Below, in pieces: positions 25,840 to 33,587 of a DNA stretch of 64,000 nucleotides. Made by a program: the position numbers and the translations under genes. The notes below the pieces were generated by a model, which was given only the letters and a program-made list of their open reading frames with translations, made no database searches and was not told the DNA's origin. Origin of the DNA: Streptomyces sp. CA-210063 (GTDB taxonomy: Bacteria; Actinomycetota; Actinomycetes; Streptomycetales; Streptomycetaceae); the NCBI RefSeq assembly GCF_024612015.1, contig NZ_CP102512.1, positions 7,874,001 through 7,938,000 on the forward strand, written 5' to 3'. Numbering within the stretch: position 1 is the first letter of the stretch; the number at the start of each line of letters is the position of its first letter.

Positions 25840-28365
25840 TCAGCTGTTCTGGCTTGGCGAGGGCCGTCGCCAGGGCAGCCGTAGCGTCGGGACGCGGGAC
25901 AGCAGGTCGTCCCTGGTGTCCGCCCAGCGGGCGGAGAGGGCCCAGGCAACCCGGATGGTCGAACGCGGCAGCAGCAGTGCCCGGAGCTTCGTCCGGCGGC
26001 CGGCGTGCGCCCGCAGTCCGAGCCCGACCTGGTGCGCGTCCCGGGCGAGGCCCGAAGGGATCTGCGGACGCGGAGCGAAGAGGACCTGCTCCACCGCCGC
26101 CGCCACCCGATGCACCGCCTCCGCGGTCGGCGGTTCGAGCTGCCCGAGCCGCACGATCCGCGCCGCCGCCTTACGGGGCGTCTGCGACTCGTCCGGCGCG
26201 ATCCCGTAGTCCCACGCCGTGTCGGTCACCTCCTGCCAGGCGGCCAGCGCATGGGCCGCCGCGGCCTCCGTACGGCCGTACGCGGTGGCCCTGACCGGCG
26301 ACGACGGGGATCCGTCCGAAGAGCCCCCTTCGTCGGTCACATGCCGCGAAGCGGCCGGCCCATGGGCCGGGACCGCACCGTCGTGCGCGCCGAGCCGTAC
26401 GGACCTGACCCGCAGCCGCCACAACATCGGCAGCAACGGGATCGCCACCACCACCAGCGCCCCCGGAAGGGTCAACAGGGTCCAGGGCGAGAAGAACAGC
26501 AGACCCCAGAGCGAGTCCTCGTCGTCGTCGGACCCCGCCACGGCCGCCGCGGACTCGCTCGCGCAGGCCCCCAGCTTCGCCTCCTGCGGAGTGCAGCTCT
26601 CGCTCGCCGACGGCTCGGCCGACGGCACCGTGGACGCCGACTGCGAGGGACGGGGCACATCGGGCAGGCCGCTGGTGCCGGAGTCCTCCGGCACCGTGTA
26701 CGGAGGAGTCGTGCCCCGGTTGGGGGTCGGCTCGAAGCGGGTCCAGCCCACACCCTCGAAGTACAGCTCGGGCCAGGCGTGCGCGTCGCGCAGCCCCACC
26801 GACATCGTGCCGTTCGCCTGCGGGGTACCGGGAGTGAAGCCCACGGCCACCCGGGCCGGTATGCCCAGGGTGCGGGCCATCGCCGCCATCGAGAAGGAGA
26901 AGTGGACGCAGAAGCCCTCCTTCTCCTCCAGGAACCGGGCTATCGCCCGCGCGCCCGTGCCGGCCCGCACCTCGGTGTCGTAGGTGAACTCGCCGCTGAA
27001 CGCGAACCAGTCCTGCAGCTTGACGGCCCGCTCGTAGTTGTTCGTCGCGCCCTTGGTGACCTCCAGCGCGGTCCGCGCCACCACCGATGGCAGCGAGGCG
27101 GGCACCTTGGTGTACTCCCGCCGCAGGGACGGCGGCGGCTCCGGCGCCGAGGAGAGCTGCTCCGCGGTGGGCTGCACGATCAGGCTCTCGATCTGGTACT
27201 GCGCGCCCTTGGTGTCCTGGCCGTGGTCACCGACGAGGGTGCGGCCCACGGGCTCGTACCGCCAGTCGCCGTCGATGTCCACGCCGGTCACCGGATACGG
27301 CATCGGCAGCCAGTTCTGCTCGTAGTCCTCCGCCGCGACGATCCGGGTCTCGATCGAGGTCCGCTTGACGTCGGAGGCGAGGCCGGTCGGGGTGCCGAAG
27401 TCGTCCGGCACCTCGGTGATGGAGCGCTCGGTCGGCTTCCAGGAGGTGCCGTCGAAGTCGTCCAGGGAGACGATCCGCAGATACATCTCCTGCACGTTGT
27501 CCGTGTTGGTGCGATAGGACAGGACCTGGCGGTCCTCGTCCACGTTCAGGCTGTCGCGCAGCGACACCACGGGGTTCACCGCGGAGATCGTGCCGCCGCC
27601 ACCGGAGCCTGAGCCGATGCCGGTGCCCGCGCCGTCCAGCAGCCCGCCGTCGAGGGCGGGCAGCCCGAGCGGCACCACCAGGGCGATGCCCAGCGCGACC
27701 GCGCCGATGCGCCGCCCGGTGCGCACCGGGGCGACGGCGCCGCTCGCGGACTCCGCGCGCGGGCCGTGCGGTGCGCCGCCGAAGACCCGGCCCCACTGCG
27801 AGAGCCGGTCGCGGCTCTCGGTCAGGAGCAGCAGCAGATAGCCGCCGGACGCCAGCACGAACCACAGCCAGGCGGCGCCGTCGGAGAGTCCCGCGGCGAC
27901 CGAGTACAGCGCGAGCAGCGGCAGACCGGCCGGAGCCGCGCTTCGGAACGTCACCGCGAGCGCGTCGACCATGAGGCCGATCACCAGGACCCCGCCGATG
28001 ATCATCAGCTGGATGCCGTCGCTCAACGGCGCCGGGATCGCATACCGCCCGATGTCCTCGGTGCCGGTCTGCAGCAGCGTCGCGAAGTGCTGGAACGCCT
28101 CCGGCCCGGGGACGATCCCGGCCACCGCCTGCTCCCGGGCGAAGACCAGGGTCAGCATCATCAGCGCCACCAGCGCCTGCGCGGCCACGGTCAGCGGCCG
28201 CGCCAGCGGGACCCGCCGGGTGAGCGCGCCCACGCCGCTCTGCACACCCAGCATGAGGGCCGCCTGGAAGATCCAGGTCGCCGGGTCGACCAGCGGCAGC
28301 AGCGCGCACGCCGCCATGATCGTGGCAGCCCAGGCGCACAGCGCCAGCCTCGCCCGACCGCTCAT
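25840..28365 (-). CDS. Transglutaminase-like membrane protein (TgpA type, DUF3488/DUF4129)
   Basis: The 841-aa protein has about six N-terminal membrane helices (to about residue 245), an extracytoplasmic transglutaminase-like core and a further helix (about 620-645) before a cytosolic DUF4129-like tail. The catalytic triad region is visible: EGFCVHFSFSMAAMARTLGIPAR with the Cys, then RDAHAWPELYFEGVGWTRFEPTP with His and Asp-equivalent residues. It probably modifies cell-envelope proteins or peptidoglycan. ATG at 28365 overlaps the DUF58 stop (ATGA). It is the last gene of a three-gene operon just upstream of dcw. Confidence 0.9.
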   Translation of the reverse strand: MSGRARLALCAWAATIMAACALLPLVDPATWIFQAALMLGVQSGVGALTRRVPLARPLTVAAQALVALMMLTLVFAREQAVAGIVPGPEAFQHFATLLQTGTEDIGRYAIPAPLSDGIQLMIIGGVLVIGLMVDALAVTFRSAAPAGLPLLALYSVAAGLSDGAAWLWFVLASGGYLLLLLTESRDRLSQWGRVFGGAPHGPRAESASGAVAPVRTGRRIGAVALGIALVVPLGLPALDGGLLDGAGTGIGSGSGGGGTISAVNPVVSLRDSLNVDEDRQVLSYRTNTDNVQEMYLRIVSLDDFDGTSWKPTERSITEVPDDFGTPTGLASDVKRTSIETRIVAAEDYEQNWLPMPYPVTGVDIDGDWRYEPVGRTLVGDHGQDTKGAQYQIESLIVQPTAEQLSSAPEPPPSLRREYTKVPASLPSVVARTALEVTKGATNNYERAVKLQDWFAFSGEFTYDTEVRAGTGARAIARFLEEKEGFCVHFSFSMAAMARTLGIPARVAVGFTPGTPQANGTMSVGLRDAHAWPELYFEGVGWTRFEPTPNRGTTPPYTVPEDSGTSGLPDVPRPSQSASTVPSAEPSASESCTPQEAKLGACASESAAAVAGSDDDEDSLWGLLFFSPWTLLTLPGALVVVAIPLLPMLWRLRVRSVRLGAHDGAVPAHGPAASRHVTDEGGSSDGSPSSPVRATAYGRTEAAAAHALAAWQEVTDTAWDYGIAPDESQTPRKAAARIVRLGQLEPPTAEAVHRVAAAVEQVLFAPRPQIPSGLARDAHQVGLGLRAHAGRRTKLRALLLPRSTIRVAWALSARWADTRDDLLSRVPTLRLPWRRPSPSQNS

Positions 28366-29720
28366 GACCGCCCCTCCCTACCGATCCCGGACATCACGCC
28401 GGTGCGCTGCCGGTCCGCCTGGCGCCACAGGTCCGTCAGCGAGGCGCCGCGCGGCACGGTCAGCGCCGTCCAGCCCGCCTCGTGCAGCAGGCGCACCGAC
28501 TCCTCGCTCGCGCCCCCGGCCCCCGGCACCTCGCCCGGTTCGGTCGTCCACGCCTCGCTGTCCAGGAGGAAGGCGACCGCCCCGCCGCTGCGCTGACGCA
28601 TCTTGCCGATCACCGTCGCCTGCTCCTCGTCGAGGTCGCCGAGGAAGGCGACCAGCAGCCCCTCGTTGCCGCCGCGCACCACGTCGTACGCGGGTGACAG
28701 GCCCGTGCCGTCCGAGTGGTCGATCACCGCGAGGGTGTCCATCATCAGTCCGGCCGCGTCGGCGGACTCCTGGCTCGCGCCCGCGAACCCGTCGGCGCCC
28801 TCGCCGGGCACCGAGTTGCCCGTGTCCGTCAACAGTCGTACGGAGAAGCCCCGTTCGAGCATGTGCACCAGCATGGACGCGGCGCCGGAGACGGCCCACT
28901 CGAAGGCCGAGTCCGGACCCGCGCCGAGATACGCCTCGGCCCGGGTGTCCAGCAGTACCGTGCAGCGGGCGCGCTGTGGCTGCTCCTCGCGGCGCACCAT
29001 CAGCTCGCCGTAGCGTGCGGTCGAACGCCAGTGCACCCGGCGCAGGTCGTCGCCATGCCGGTAGCCGCGCGGGATCACGTCGTCCTCGCCGGCCAGCGCC
29101 AGCGAGCGCTGCCGACCGTCGCCGTACCCCTTCGCCTCCCCGTTCAGCCGTACCGGTGACAGCGCCTCCACGCGCGGGATCACCGTCAGCGTGTCGTACG
29201 TCGAGAAGGACCGGGTCAGCTCGCACATGCCGAACGGGTCGGTCAGGCGCAGCTGGAGCGGGCCCAGCGGATAGCGGCCGCGCAGATCCGAACGGACGCG
29301 GTACGACACCTCGCGGCGACCGCCCGCCTCCACCCGGTCCAGGACGAACCGGGGGCGCGGACCGAGCACGTACGGCACCCGGTCCTGGAGCATCAGCAGC
29401 CCGGTGGGCAGCCGCGAGACGTTGTCCATCCGCAGATGGACGCGGGCCTCACTGCCGGCGGGCACGCGCGCGGGGGAGAGGCGGCGACTGCCCGCGACCC
29501 GGTAGCGGGTGCGGTACAGCACGGTCGCGCAGACCAGCGGCAGCACGGCGAGCAGCAGGCCGACCCGGAGCAGATCGCTCTGCCCGAGGACGTACGCGCA
29601 TATCGCGGCGGCTATGCCGGCGGCCAGGAAGGAACGCCCGCGGGTGGTGAGGCCGGCGAGGGCCGTGCGCAGCCCGCCCTTGTCCTGCTCAGGGGTGGGC
29701 GCCGGCCCGGCGGTGGTCAT
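28362..29720 (-). CDS. DUF58 / vWA-like protein
   Basis: The 452-aa protein has two N-terminal membrane helices (about 30-47 and 49-68), an extended beta-rich part, then the DUF58 block RGYRHGDDLRRVHWRSTARYGELMVRREE and a vWA-like domain (TVLLDTRAEAYLG). It pairs functionally with MoxR ATPases, which are thought to chaperone or insert metal into the vWA domain. Both ends overlap neighbours by 4 bp (ATGA), indicating coupled translation from moxR through the transglutaminase. Confidence 0.88.
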   Translation of the reverse strand: MTTAGPAPTPEQDKGGLRTALAGLTTRGRSFLAAGIAAAICAYVLGQSDLLRVGLLLAVLPLVCATVLYRTRYRVAGSRRLSPARVPAGSEARVHLRMDNVSRLPTGLLMLQDRVPYVLGPRPRFVLDRVEAGGRREVSYRVRSDLRGRYPLGPLQLRLTDPFGMCELTRSFSTYDTLTVIPRVEALSPVRLNGEAKGYGDGRQRSLALAGEDDVIPRGYRHGDDLRRVHWRSTARYGELMVRREEQPQRARCTVLLDTRAEAYLGAGPDSAFEWAVSGAASMLVHMLERGFSVRLLTDTGNSVPGEGADGFAGASQESADAAGLMMDTLAVIDHSDGTGLSPAYDVVRGGNEGLLVAFLGDLDEEQATVIGKMRQRSGGAVAFLLDSEAWTTEPGEVPGAGGASEESVRLLHEAGWTALTVPRGASLTDLWRQADRQRTGVMSGIGREGRS

Positions 29721-30757
29721 CCAAGCCTCCGCGGCGGCTGCTGCGGGTACGCGGGCGTGGTGTGGACCGAGCCGAACCCGCTCTGCGGCGGAGGGGCCTG
29801 CGGCACGGGCGTGCGCTGCAGGATCTCCTGGACGACCTGCTCCGGCGTACGGCGGTTGAGCTGGGCCTGGGCGGTGGGCAGCAGCCGGTGGGCGAGGATG
29901 GCCACGGCGAGCGACTGGATGTCGTCCGGCAGGGCGTACTCCCGGCCGCTCAGGGCGGCGGTCGCCCTTGCCGCGCGCAGCAGATGCAGCGTGGCACGCG
30001 GCGAGGCGCCGAGTCTGAGGTCCGGGTGGGTGCGGGTGGCACCGACCAGGTCCACCGCGTAGCGCCGGACCGTTTCCGCGACGTGCACATTGCGGACGGC
30101 CTCGATCAGCTTCACGATCTCGTGCGCGTGCGCCACCGGCTGCATGTCCTCCAGCGGCGAGACCCCACCGTGGACGTCGAGCATCTGCAGTTCGGCCTCC
30201 GGGCTGGGATAGCCGACGGAGACGCGGGCCATGAAGCGGTCGCGCTGTGCCTCCGGCAGCGGATAGGTGCCCTCCATCTCGACCGGGTTCTGCGTGGCCA
30301 CCACCATGAAGGGGCTCGGCAGCTCGTACGTCGTGCCGTCGATCGTGACCTGGCGCTCCTCCAGGGACTCCAGGAGCGCGGACTGCGTCTTCGGCGAGGC
30401 GCGGTTGATCTCGTCGCCGATCACGATCTGCGAGAAGATCGCGCCCGGCTTGAACTCGAACTCCTTGCGCTGCTGATCCCAGATGGACACACCCGTGATG
30501 TCCGAGGGCAGCAGGTCCGGCGTGAACTGGATACGCCGCACGGAACAGTCGATGGACCTCGCCAGGGCCTTGGCCAGCATGGTCTTGCCGACGCCGGGTA
30601 CGTCTTCGATCAGAAGATGTCCCTCGGCGAGCAGCACTGTCAGCGAAAGCCGTACGACCTCAGGCTTGCCCTCGATCACTCCTTCGACCGAACTGCGGAC
30701 TCGCTCCACAGTGCTGGTCAGATCAGTGAGGCTCGCTCGATCGTCATAGGTCGTCAC
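29717..30757 (-). CDS. MoxR-family AAA+ ATPase
   Basis: A 346-aa AAA+ ATPase with Walker A EDVPGVGKTMLAKAL, Walker B VIGDEINRASPKTQSALLE, sensor 1 ATQNPVEMEGTYPLPEAQRDRF (core ATQNP) and a C-terminal lid. MoxR proteins act as chaperones for vWA-domain partners, here the DUF58 protein. GTG at 30757 follows AGGAGGG. It starts the moxR-DUF58-transglutaminase operon. The C-terminus ends in a short Pro/Gln-rich tail. Confidence 0.93.
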   Translation of the reverse strand: MTTYDDRASLTDLTSTVERVRSSVEGVIEGKPEVVRLSLTVLLAEGHLLIEDVPGVGKTMLAKALARSIDCSVRRIQFTPDLLPSDITGVSIWDQQRKEFEFKPGAIFSQIVIGDEINRASPKTQSALLESLEERQVTIDGTTYELPSPFMVVATQNPVEMEGTYPLPEAQRDRFMARVSVGYPSPEAELQMLDVHGGVSPLEDMQPVAHAHEIVKLIEAVRNVHVAETVRRYAVDLVGATRTHPDLRLGASPRATLHLLRAARATAALSGREYALPDDIQSLAVAILAHRLLPTAQAQLNRRTPEQVVQEILQRTPVPQAPPPQSGFGSVHTTPAYPQQPPRRLG

Positions 30758-30991
30758 ACGGCCCTCCTAGGCCCGTTCTTTCTCCGGGCCGACGCTCTGC
30801 GATGCGGACCGGCCCACCCCGAAACACGGACACCACGCGTGAACTGCTCAGCGCGACGCCACACCCGCATTCTTGCTGCCGTTACCAATCCGTGTCACTC
30901 GCCTGTGGATAACAGTCCGCGATATGTCGGGCTTGCGGCCCTTTGAACGCCAAAATGCCAGGAGATTGACAGGAAACCGGGGCTGCGCGGG

Positions 30992-31018
30992 ACCGCCCGC
31001 GGGTTGTGGACGGGCGGT
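30992..31018 (-). terminator. Terminator after the carbonic anhydrase gene
   Basis: ACCGCCCG and CGGGCGGT pair around an 11-nt loop about 24 bp past the carbonic anhydrase stop. The stem is short and no U-tract follows, so this is tentative. Confidence 0.5.
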
Positions 31019-31041
31019 GCGGGCGGCCCGGTTCGATGCGG

Positions 31042-31587
31042 TCAGGCCGGGTCGATCTCCCGGAGCAGCCCCGTCTTCACATCGAAGACGAAGCCGCGTA
31101 CGTCGTCGGAATGCAGCAGGAACGGATTGGTGCGCACCCGCTGCATGGACTGCCGTACGTCCTGGTCGACGTCCCGGAAGGACTCCACCGCCCAGGCCGG
31201 GCGCTGGCCGACCTCCGCCTCCAGCTCGGTGCGGAAGTCCTCGGTGAGGGACTCCAGGCCGCAGCCGGTGTGGTGGATCAGGACGACGCTGCGGGTGCCG
31301 AGCTTGCGCTGGCTGATGGTGAGGGAGCGGATCACATCGTCCGTGACCACGCCGCCCGCGTTGCGGATGGTGTGGCAGTCGCCCAGCTCCAGGCCGAGCG
31401 CGTCGTGCAGGTCGAGGCGGGCGTCCATGCAGGCCACGACCGCGACACGGAGAACGGGACGGGCGTCCATCCCGGGGTCGGAGAACGCGGCGGCGTACCG
31501 CTCGTTGGCCTCGACGAGACGGTCGGTGACGGTGCCGTCGGATATGGCGCCTTCGGGTCCGGGGGGAACTGCTGCGGAGGTCGTCAT
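31042..31587 (-). CDS. Beta-carbonic anhydrase
   Basis: Interconverts carbon dioxide and bicarbonate. The 181-aa protein has the beta-class zinc ligands: Cys in VACMDARLD with the Asp-Arg dyad, and His and Cys in IHHTGCG, plus GDCHTIRNAGG. ATG at 31587 (MTTSAAVPPG) fits the family; upstream in-frame residues are not conserved. The Shine-Dalgarno sequence is weak. It is divergent from rsmH. Confidence 0.92.
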   Translation of the reverse strand: MTTSAAVPPGPEGAISDGTVTDRLVEANERYAAAFSDPGMDARPVLRVAVVACMDARLDLHDALGLELGDCHTIRNAGGVVTDDVIRSLTISQRKLGTRSVVLIHHTGCGLESLTEDFRTELEAEVGQRPAWAVESFRDVDQDVRQSMQRVRTNPFLLHSDDVRGFVFDVKTGLLREIDPA

Positions 31588-31763
31588 AGCCAAGACGGTA
31601 CTGGTCACGGCCGCGGAGGGCGCTCTGTGAGAGAGGACAAAGAACGTCATTGAGGCTTGTTGTGAGGTAACCCACAGGAGTGGCTGGATCACGCCCATGC
31701 GGGTGACTTATCCCCTTTCGGGGCTTCGCCCGTGGAAGGCGTCGCGACGCGCAGGCCGGTTGA

Positions 31764-31791
31764 TTGACCGCGAAGGGCCGTGGACTAAAGT
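31764..31791 (+). promoter_or_regulatory. Probable housekeeping promoter of the dcw cluster
   Basis: TTGACC (31764-31769), a 16-bp spacer and TAAAGT (31786-31791) form a good HrdB-type promoter. It would give a leader of about 115 nt before the rsmH TTG. The 326-bp region from the carbonic anhydrase start to rsmH holds no mraZ gene, although mraZ often opens this cluster in other bacteria. Confidence 0.65.
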
Positions 31792-31913
31792 GACGCGGAG
31801 CGGGAGGCGAGGCCCCCCGCCGGACCGAAAACCCTGGAGAACCGGTGACAGCCCGGCATCTCCCCGCGTGCGCGGCGCGTACGTGCGGCTCGCGCCGGAC
31901 CTGAGAGGGCCCC

Positions 31914-32870
31914 TTGAGCAACAGCCGCCACGTCCCCGTCATGCTCCAGCGGTGCCTGGACATGCTGGCCCCGGCCCTCACGGAGCCCGGCGCCGTCGTG
32001 GTCGACTGCACACTCGGACTCGGCGGCCACAGCGAGGCCCTGCTCACCCGGTTCCCCGAGGCGCGGCTCGTCGCCCTCGACCGCGACAAGGAGGCGCTGC
32101 GCCTCTCCGGCGAACGACTCGCCCCCTTCGGTGACCGTGCCACGCTCGTGCACGCCGTCTACGACGAACTCCCCGACGTACTCGACCGCCTGGGCCTCCC
32201 GCGCGTCCAGGGCGTCCTGTTCGACCTCGGCGTCTCCTCCATGCAACTCGACGAGGCCGACCGGGGCTTCGCGTACGCCCAGGACGCCCCCCTCGACATG
32301 CGCATGGACCAGACGAGCGGCATCAGCGCCGCCGAGGTCCTCAACACCTACCCGGCGGGCGAACTCGTCCGGATCCTCAGGGCGTACGGCGAGGAGAAGC
32401 AGGCCAAGCGGATCGTCTCCGCGATCGTGCGCGAGCGCGACAAGGAGCCCTTCACCAACAGCGCGCGCCTCGTCGAACTGATCCGCGACTCCCTGCCACA
32501 GGCGGCCAAGCGCACCGGCGGCAACCCCGCCAAGCGCACCTTCCAGGCGCTGCGCATCGAGGTCAACGGCGAACTCACCGTCCTGGAGCGGGCCATCCCC
32601 GCCGCCGTGAAGGCCCTCGCGGTCGGCGGCCGGATCGCCGTGCTGTCGTACCACTCGCTCGAGGACCGCCTCGTCAAGCAGGTGTTCGCGGCGGGCGCCG
32701 CCACGACCGCGCCCCCCGGACTGCCCGTCGTCCCCGAGCGCTACCAGCCGCGGCTCAAGCTCCTCACCCGTGGTGCCGAACTTCCCACCGAGGAAGAGGT
32801 CGCCGAGAACCGGCGCGCCGCCCCCGCACGTCTGCGCGGGGCGGAACGTATCCGGGAGAACCTCCAATGA
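31914..32870 (+). CDS. rsmH: 16S rRNA (cytosine1402-N4)-methyltransferase
   Basis: Methylates N4 of C1402 in the ribosomal P site. The 318-aa protein begins [13 protein letters not shown] and has the SAM loop [49 protein letters not shown] and [11 protein letters not shown]. It starts with TTG (31914), preceded by GAGAGGG; no better start is available and the N-terminus matches the family. Its TGA overlaps the ATG of a 22-codon ORF, the first link of a coupled chain to ftsL. Confidence 0.95.
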   Translation: MSNSRHVPVMLQRCLDMLAPALTEPGAVVVDCTLGLGGHSEALLTRFPEARLVALDRDKEALRLSGERLAPFGDRATLVHAVYDELPDVLDRLGLPRVQGVLFDLGVSSMQLDEADRGFAYAQDAPLDMRMDQTSGISAAEVLNTYPAGELVRILRAYGEEKQAKRIVSAIVRERDKEPFTNSARLVELIRDSLPQAAKRTGGNPAKRTFQALRIEVNGELTVLERAIPAAVKALAVGGRIAVLSYHSLEDRLVKQVFAAGAATTAPPGLPVVPERYQPRLKLLTRGAELPTEEEVAENRRAAPARLRGAERIRENLQ

Positions 32871-32935
32871 GGCGCATGAGGCGCATGAGGCGTACGAGGC
32901 GGCCGCACACGGTGCGTGAAGGGGTCGGTGAGTGA
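32867..32935 (+). CDS. Mini-ORF 1 (22 aa, Arg-rich) linking rsmH to ftsL
   Basis: Encodes [20 protein letters not shown] then GE, starting with a repeated 9-bp unit ATGAGGCGC. Its ATG overlaps the rsmH TGA (ATGA) and its own TGA overlaps the GTG of mini-ORF 2 (GTGA). A Shine-Dalgarno-like GGGAGA lies about 8 nt upstream inside rsmH. Translation is inferred from the start/stop geometry; the peptide may be only a coupling device. Confidence 0.45.
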   Translation: MRRMRRMRRTRRPHTVREGVGE

Positions 32936-33029
32936 GTCCGAAAAGCGAACTCGCGGGGACGGTGAGTGAGTCCGGAAAACGAACTCGCAGGGAGGGTGCG
33001 TGAGTAGGAAACCCGAACTGAGGGGCCGG
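32928..33029. repeat. 34-bp tandem triplication of the ftsL start region
   Basis: Three copies begin at 32928, 32962 and 32996. Copies 1 and 2 are nearly identical (GTGAGTGAGTCCG...GAACTCGC). Copy 3 has diverged and holds the true ftsL start. Each copy carries a GTGAG start-like core. Confidence 0.8.
32932..33003 (+). CDS. Mini-ORF 2 (23 aa) linking to ftsL
   Basis: The frame starts with GTG (32932) and runs [20 protein letters not shown] then EGA, stopping with TGA at 33001-33003, which overlaps the ftsL GTG (33000). GAAGGGG lies about 7 nt upstream as a ribosome site. It lies within the 34-bp tandem triplication and looks like a duplicated, frame-shifted copy of the ftsL start. Expression is unproven. 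Confidence 0.45.
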   Translation: MSPKSELAGTVSESGKRTRREGA

Positions 33030-33587
33030 GCCGCCCGTCTGGCGCGGCTCCTGCCCGCGGGGCCCAAAGGAGGGGCCGCCCGCACCCCGTTCGTCCTCCT
33101 TGTCGTCCTGCTCCTGGGCGGCGGCCTCATCGGCCTCCTCGTGCTGAACTCCGCGCTCAGCGAAGGGTCGTTCAAGCTGGACGACCTCCAGGACGACGTG
33201 AAGAGCTACACCGACGAGGAACAGGCGCTCCAACGGGACGTGGACGCCTACTCCGCGCCCGACGCCCTCCAGCGCCGCGCCCGCGAGCTGGGTATGGTCC
33301 CCGGCGGCGACCCGGCCTTCCTGAACCCCGACGGCACCGTCAAGGGCGTACCGAGCGCCGCCCAGCAGTCCGTGCTCCGTATGCCGCTCGTCCTCGCACC
33401 CGAGGCGCTCGACCCGGGACCCCCCGAGAGCCCGATCCCCACCCCGAGCCCCACACCCTCGGTCTCCCCGACGCGGCCGCAGACGCCGGCACCCTCGGTC
33501 ACCCCCACCCCCACCCCCAGCCCCACGTTCACCCCCGCCAGCCCGTCCGTACAGTCCACCCAGCTCCCGACGACCCCCGGCAGGTGA
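33000..33587 (+). CDS. ftsL: Cell-division protein FtsL-like
   Basis: Small bitopic divisome protein. The 195-aa protein has a basic cytosolic N-terminus, one membrane helix (about residues 29-50, FVLLVVLLLGGGLIGLLVL), then a short coiled-coil-like stretch with DDLQDDVKSYTDEEQALQRDV and ALQRRARELGMV, as in septum-formation initiators. A Pro/Thr/Ser-rich tail (from about residue 137) is typical of Streptomyces. GTG at 33000 follows AGGGAGG. It is preceded by two mini-ORFs and overlaps ftsI (GTGA). Confidence 0.85.
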   Translation: MSRKPELRGRAARLARLLPAGPKGGAARTPFVLLVVLLLGGGLIGLLVLNSALSEGSFKLDDLQDDVKSYTDEEQALQRDVDAYSAPDALQRRARELGMVPGGDPAFLNPDGTVKGVPSAAQQSVLRMPLVLAPEALDPGPPESPIPTPSPTPSVSPTRPQTPAPSVTPTPTPSPTFTPASPSVQSTQLPTTPGR

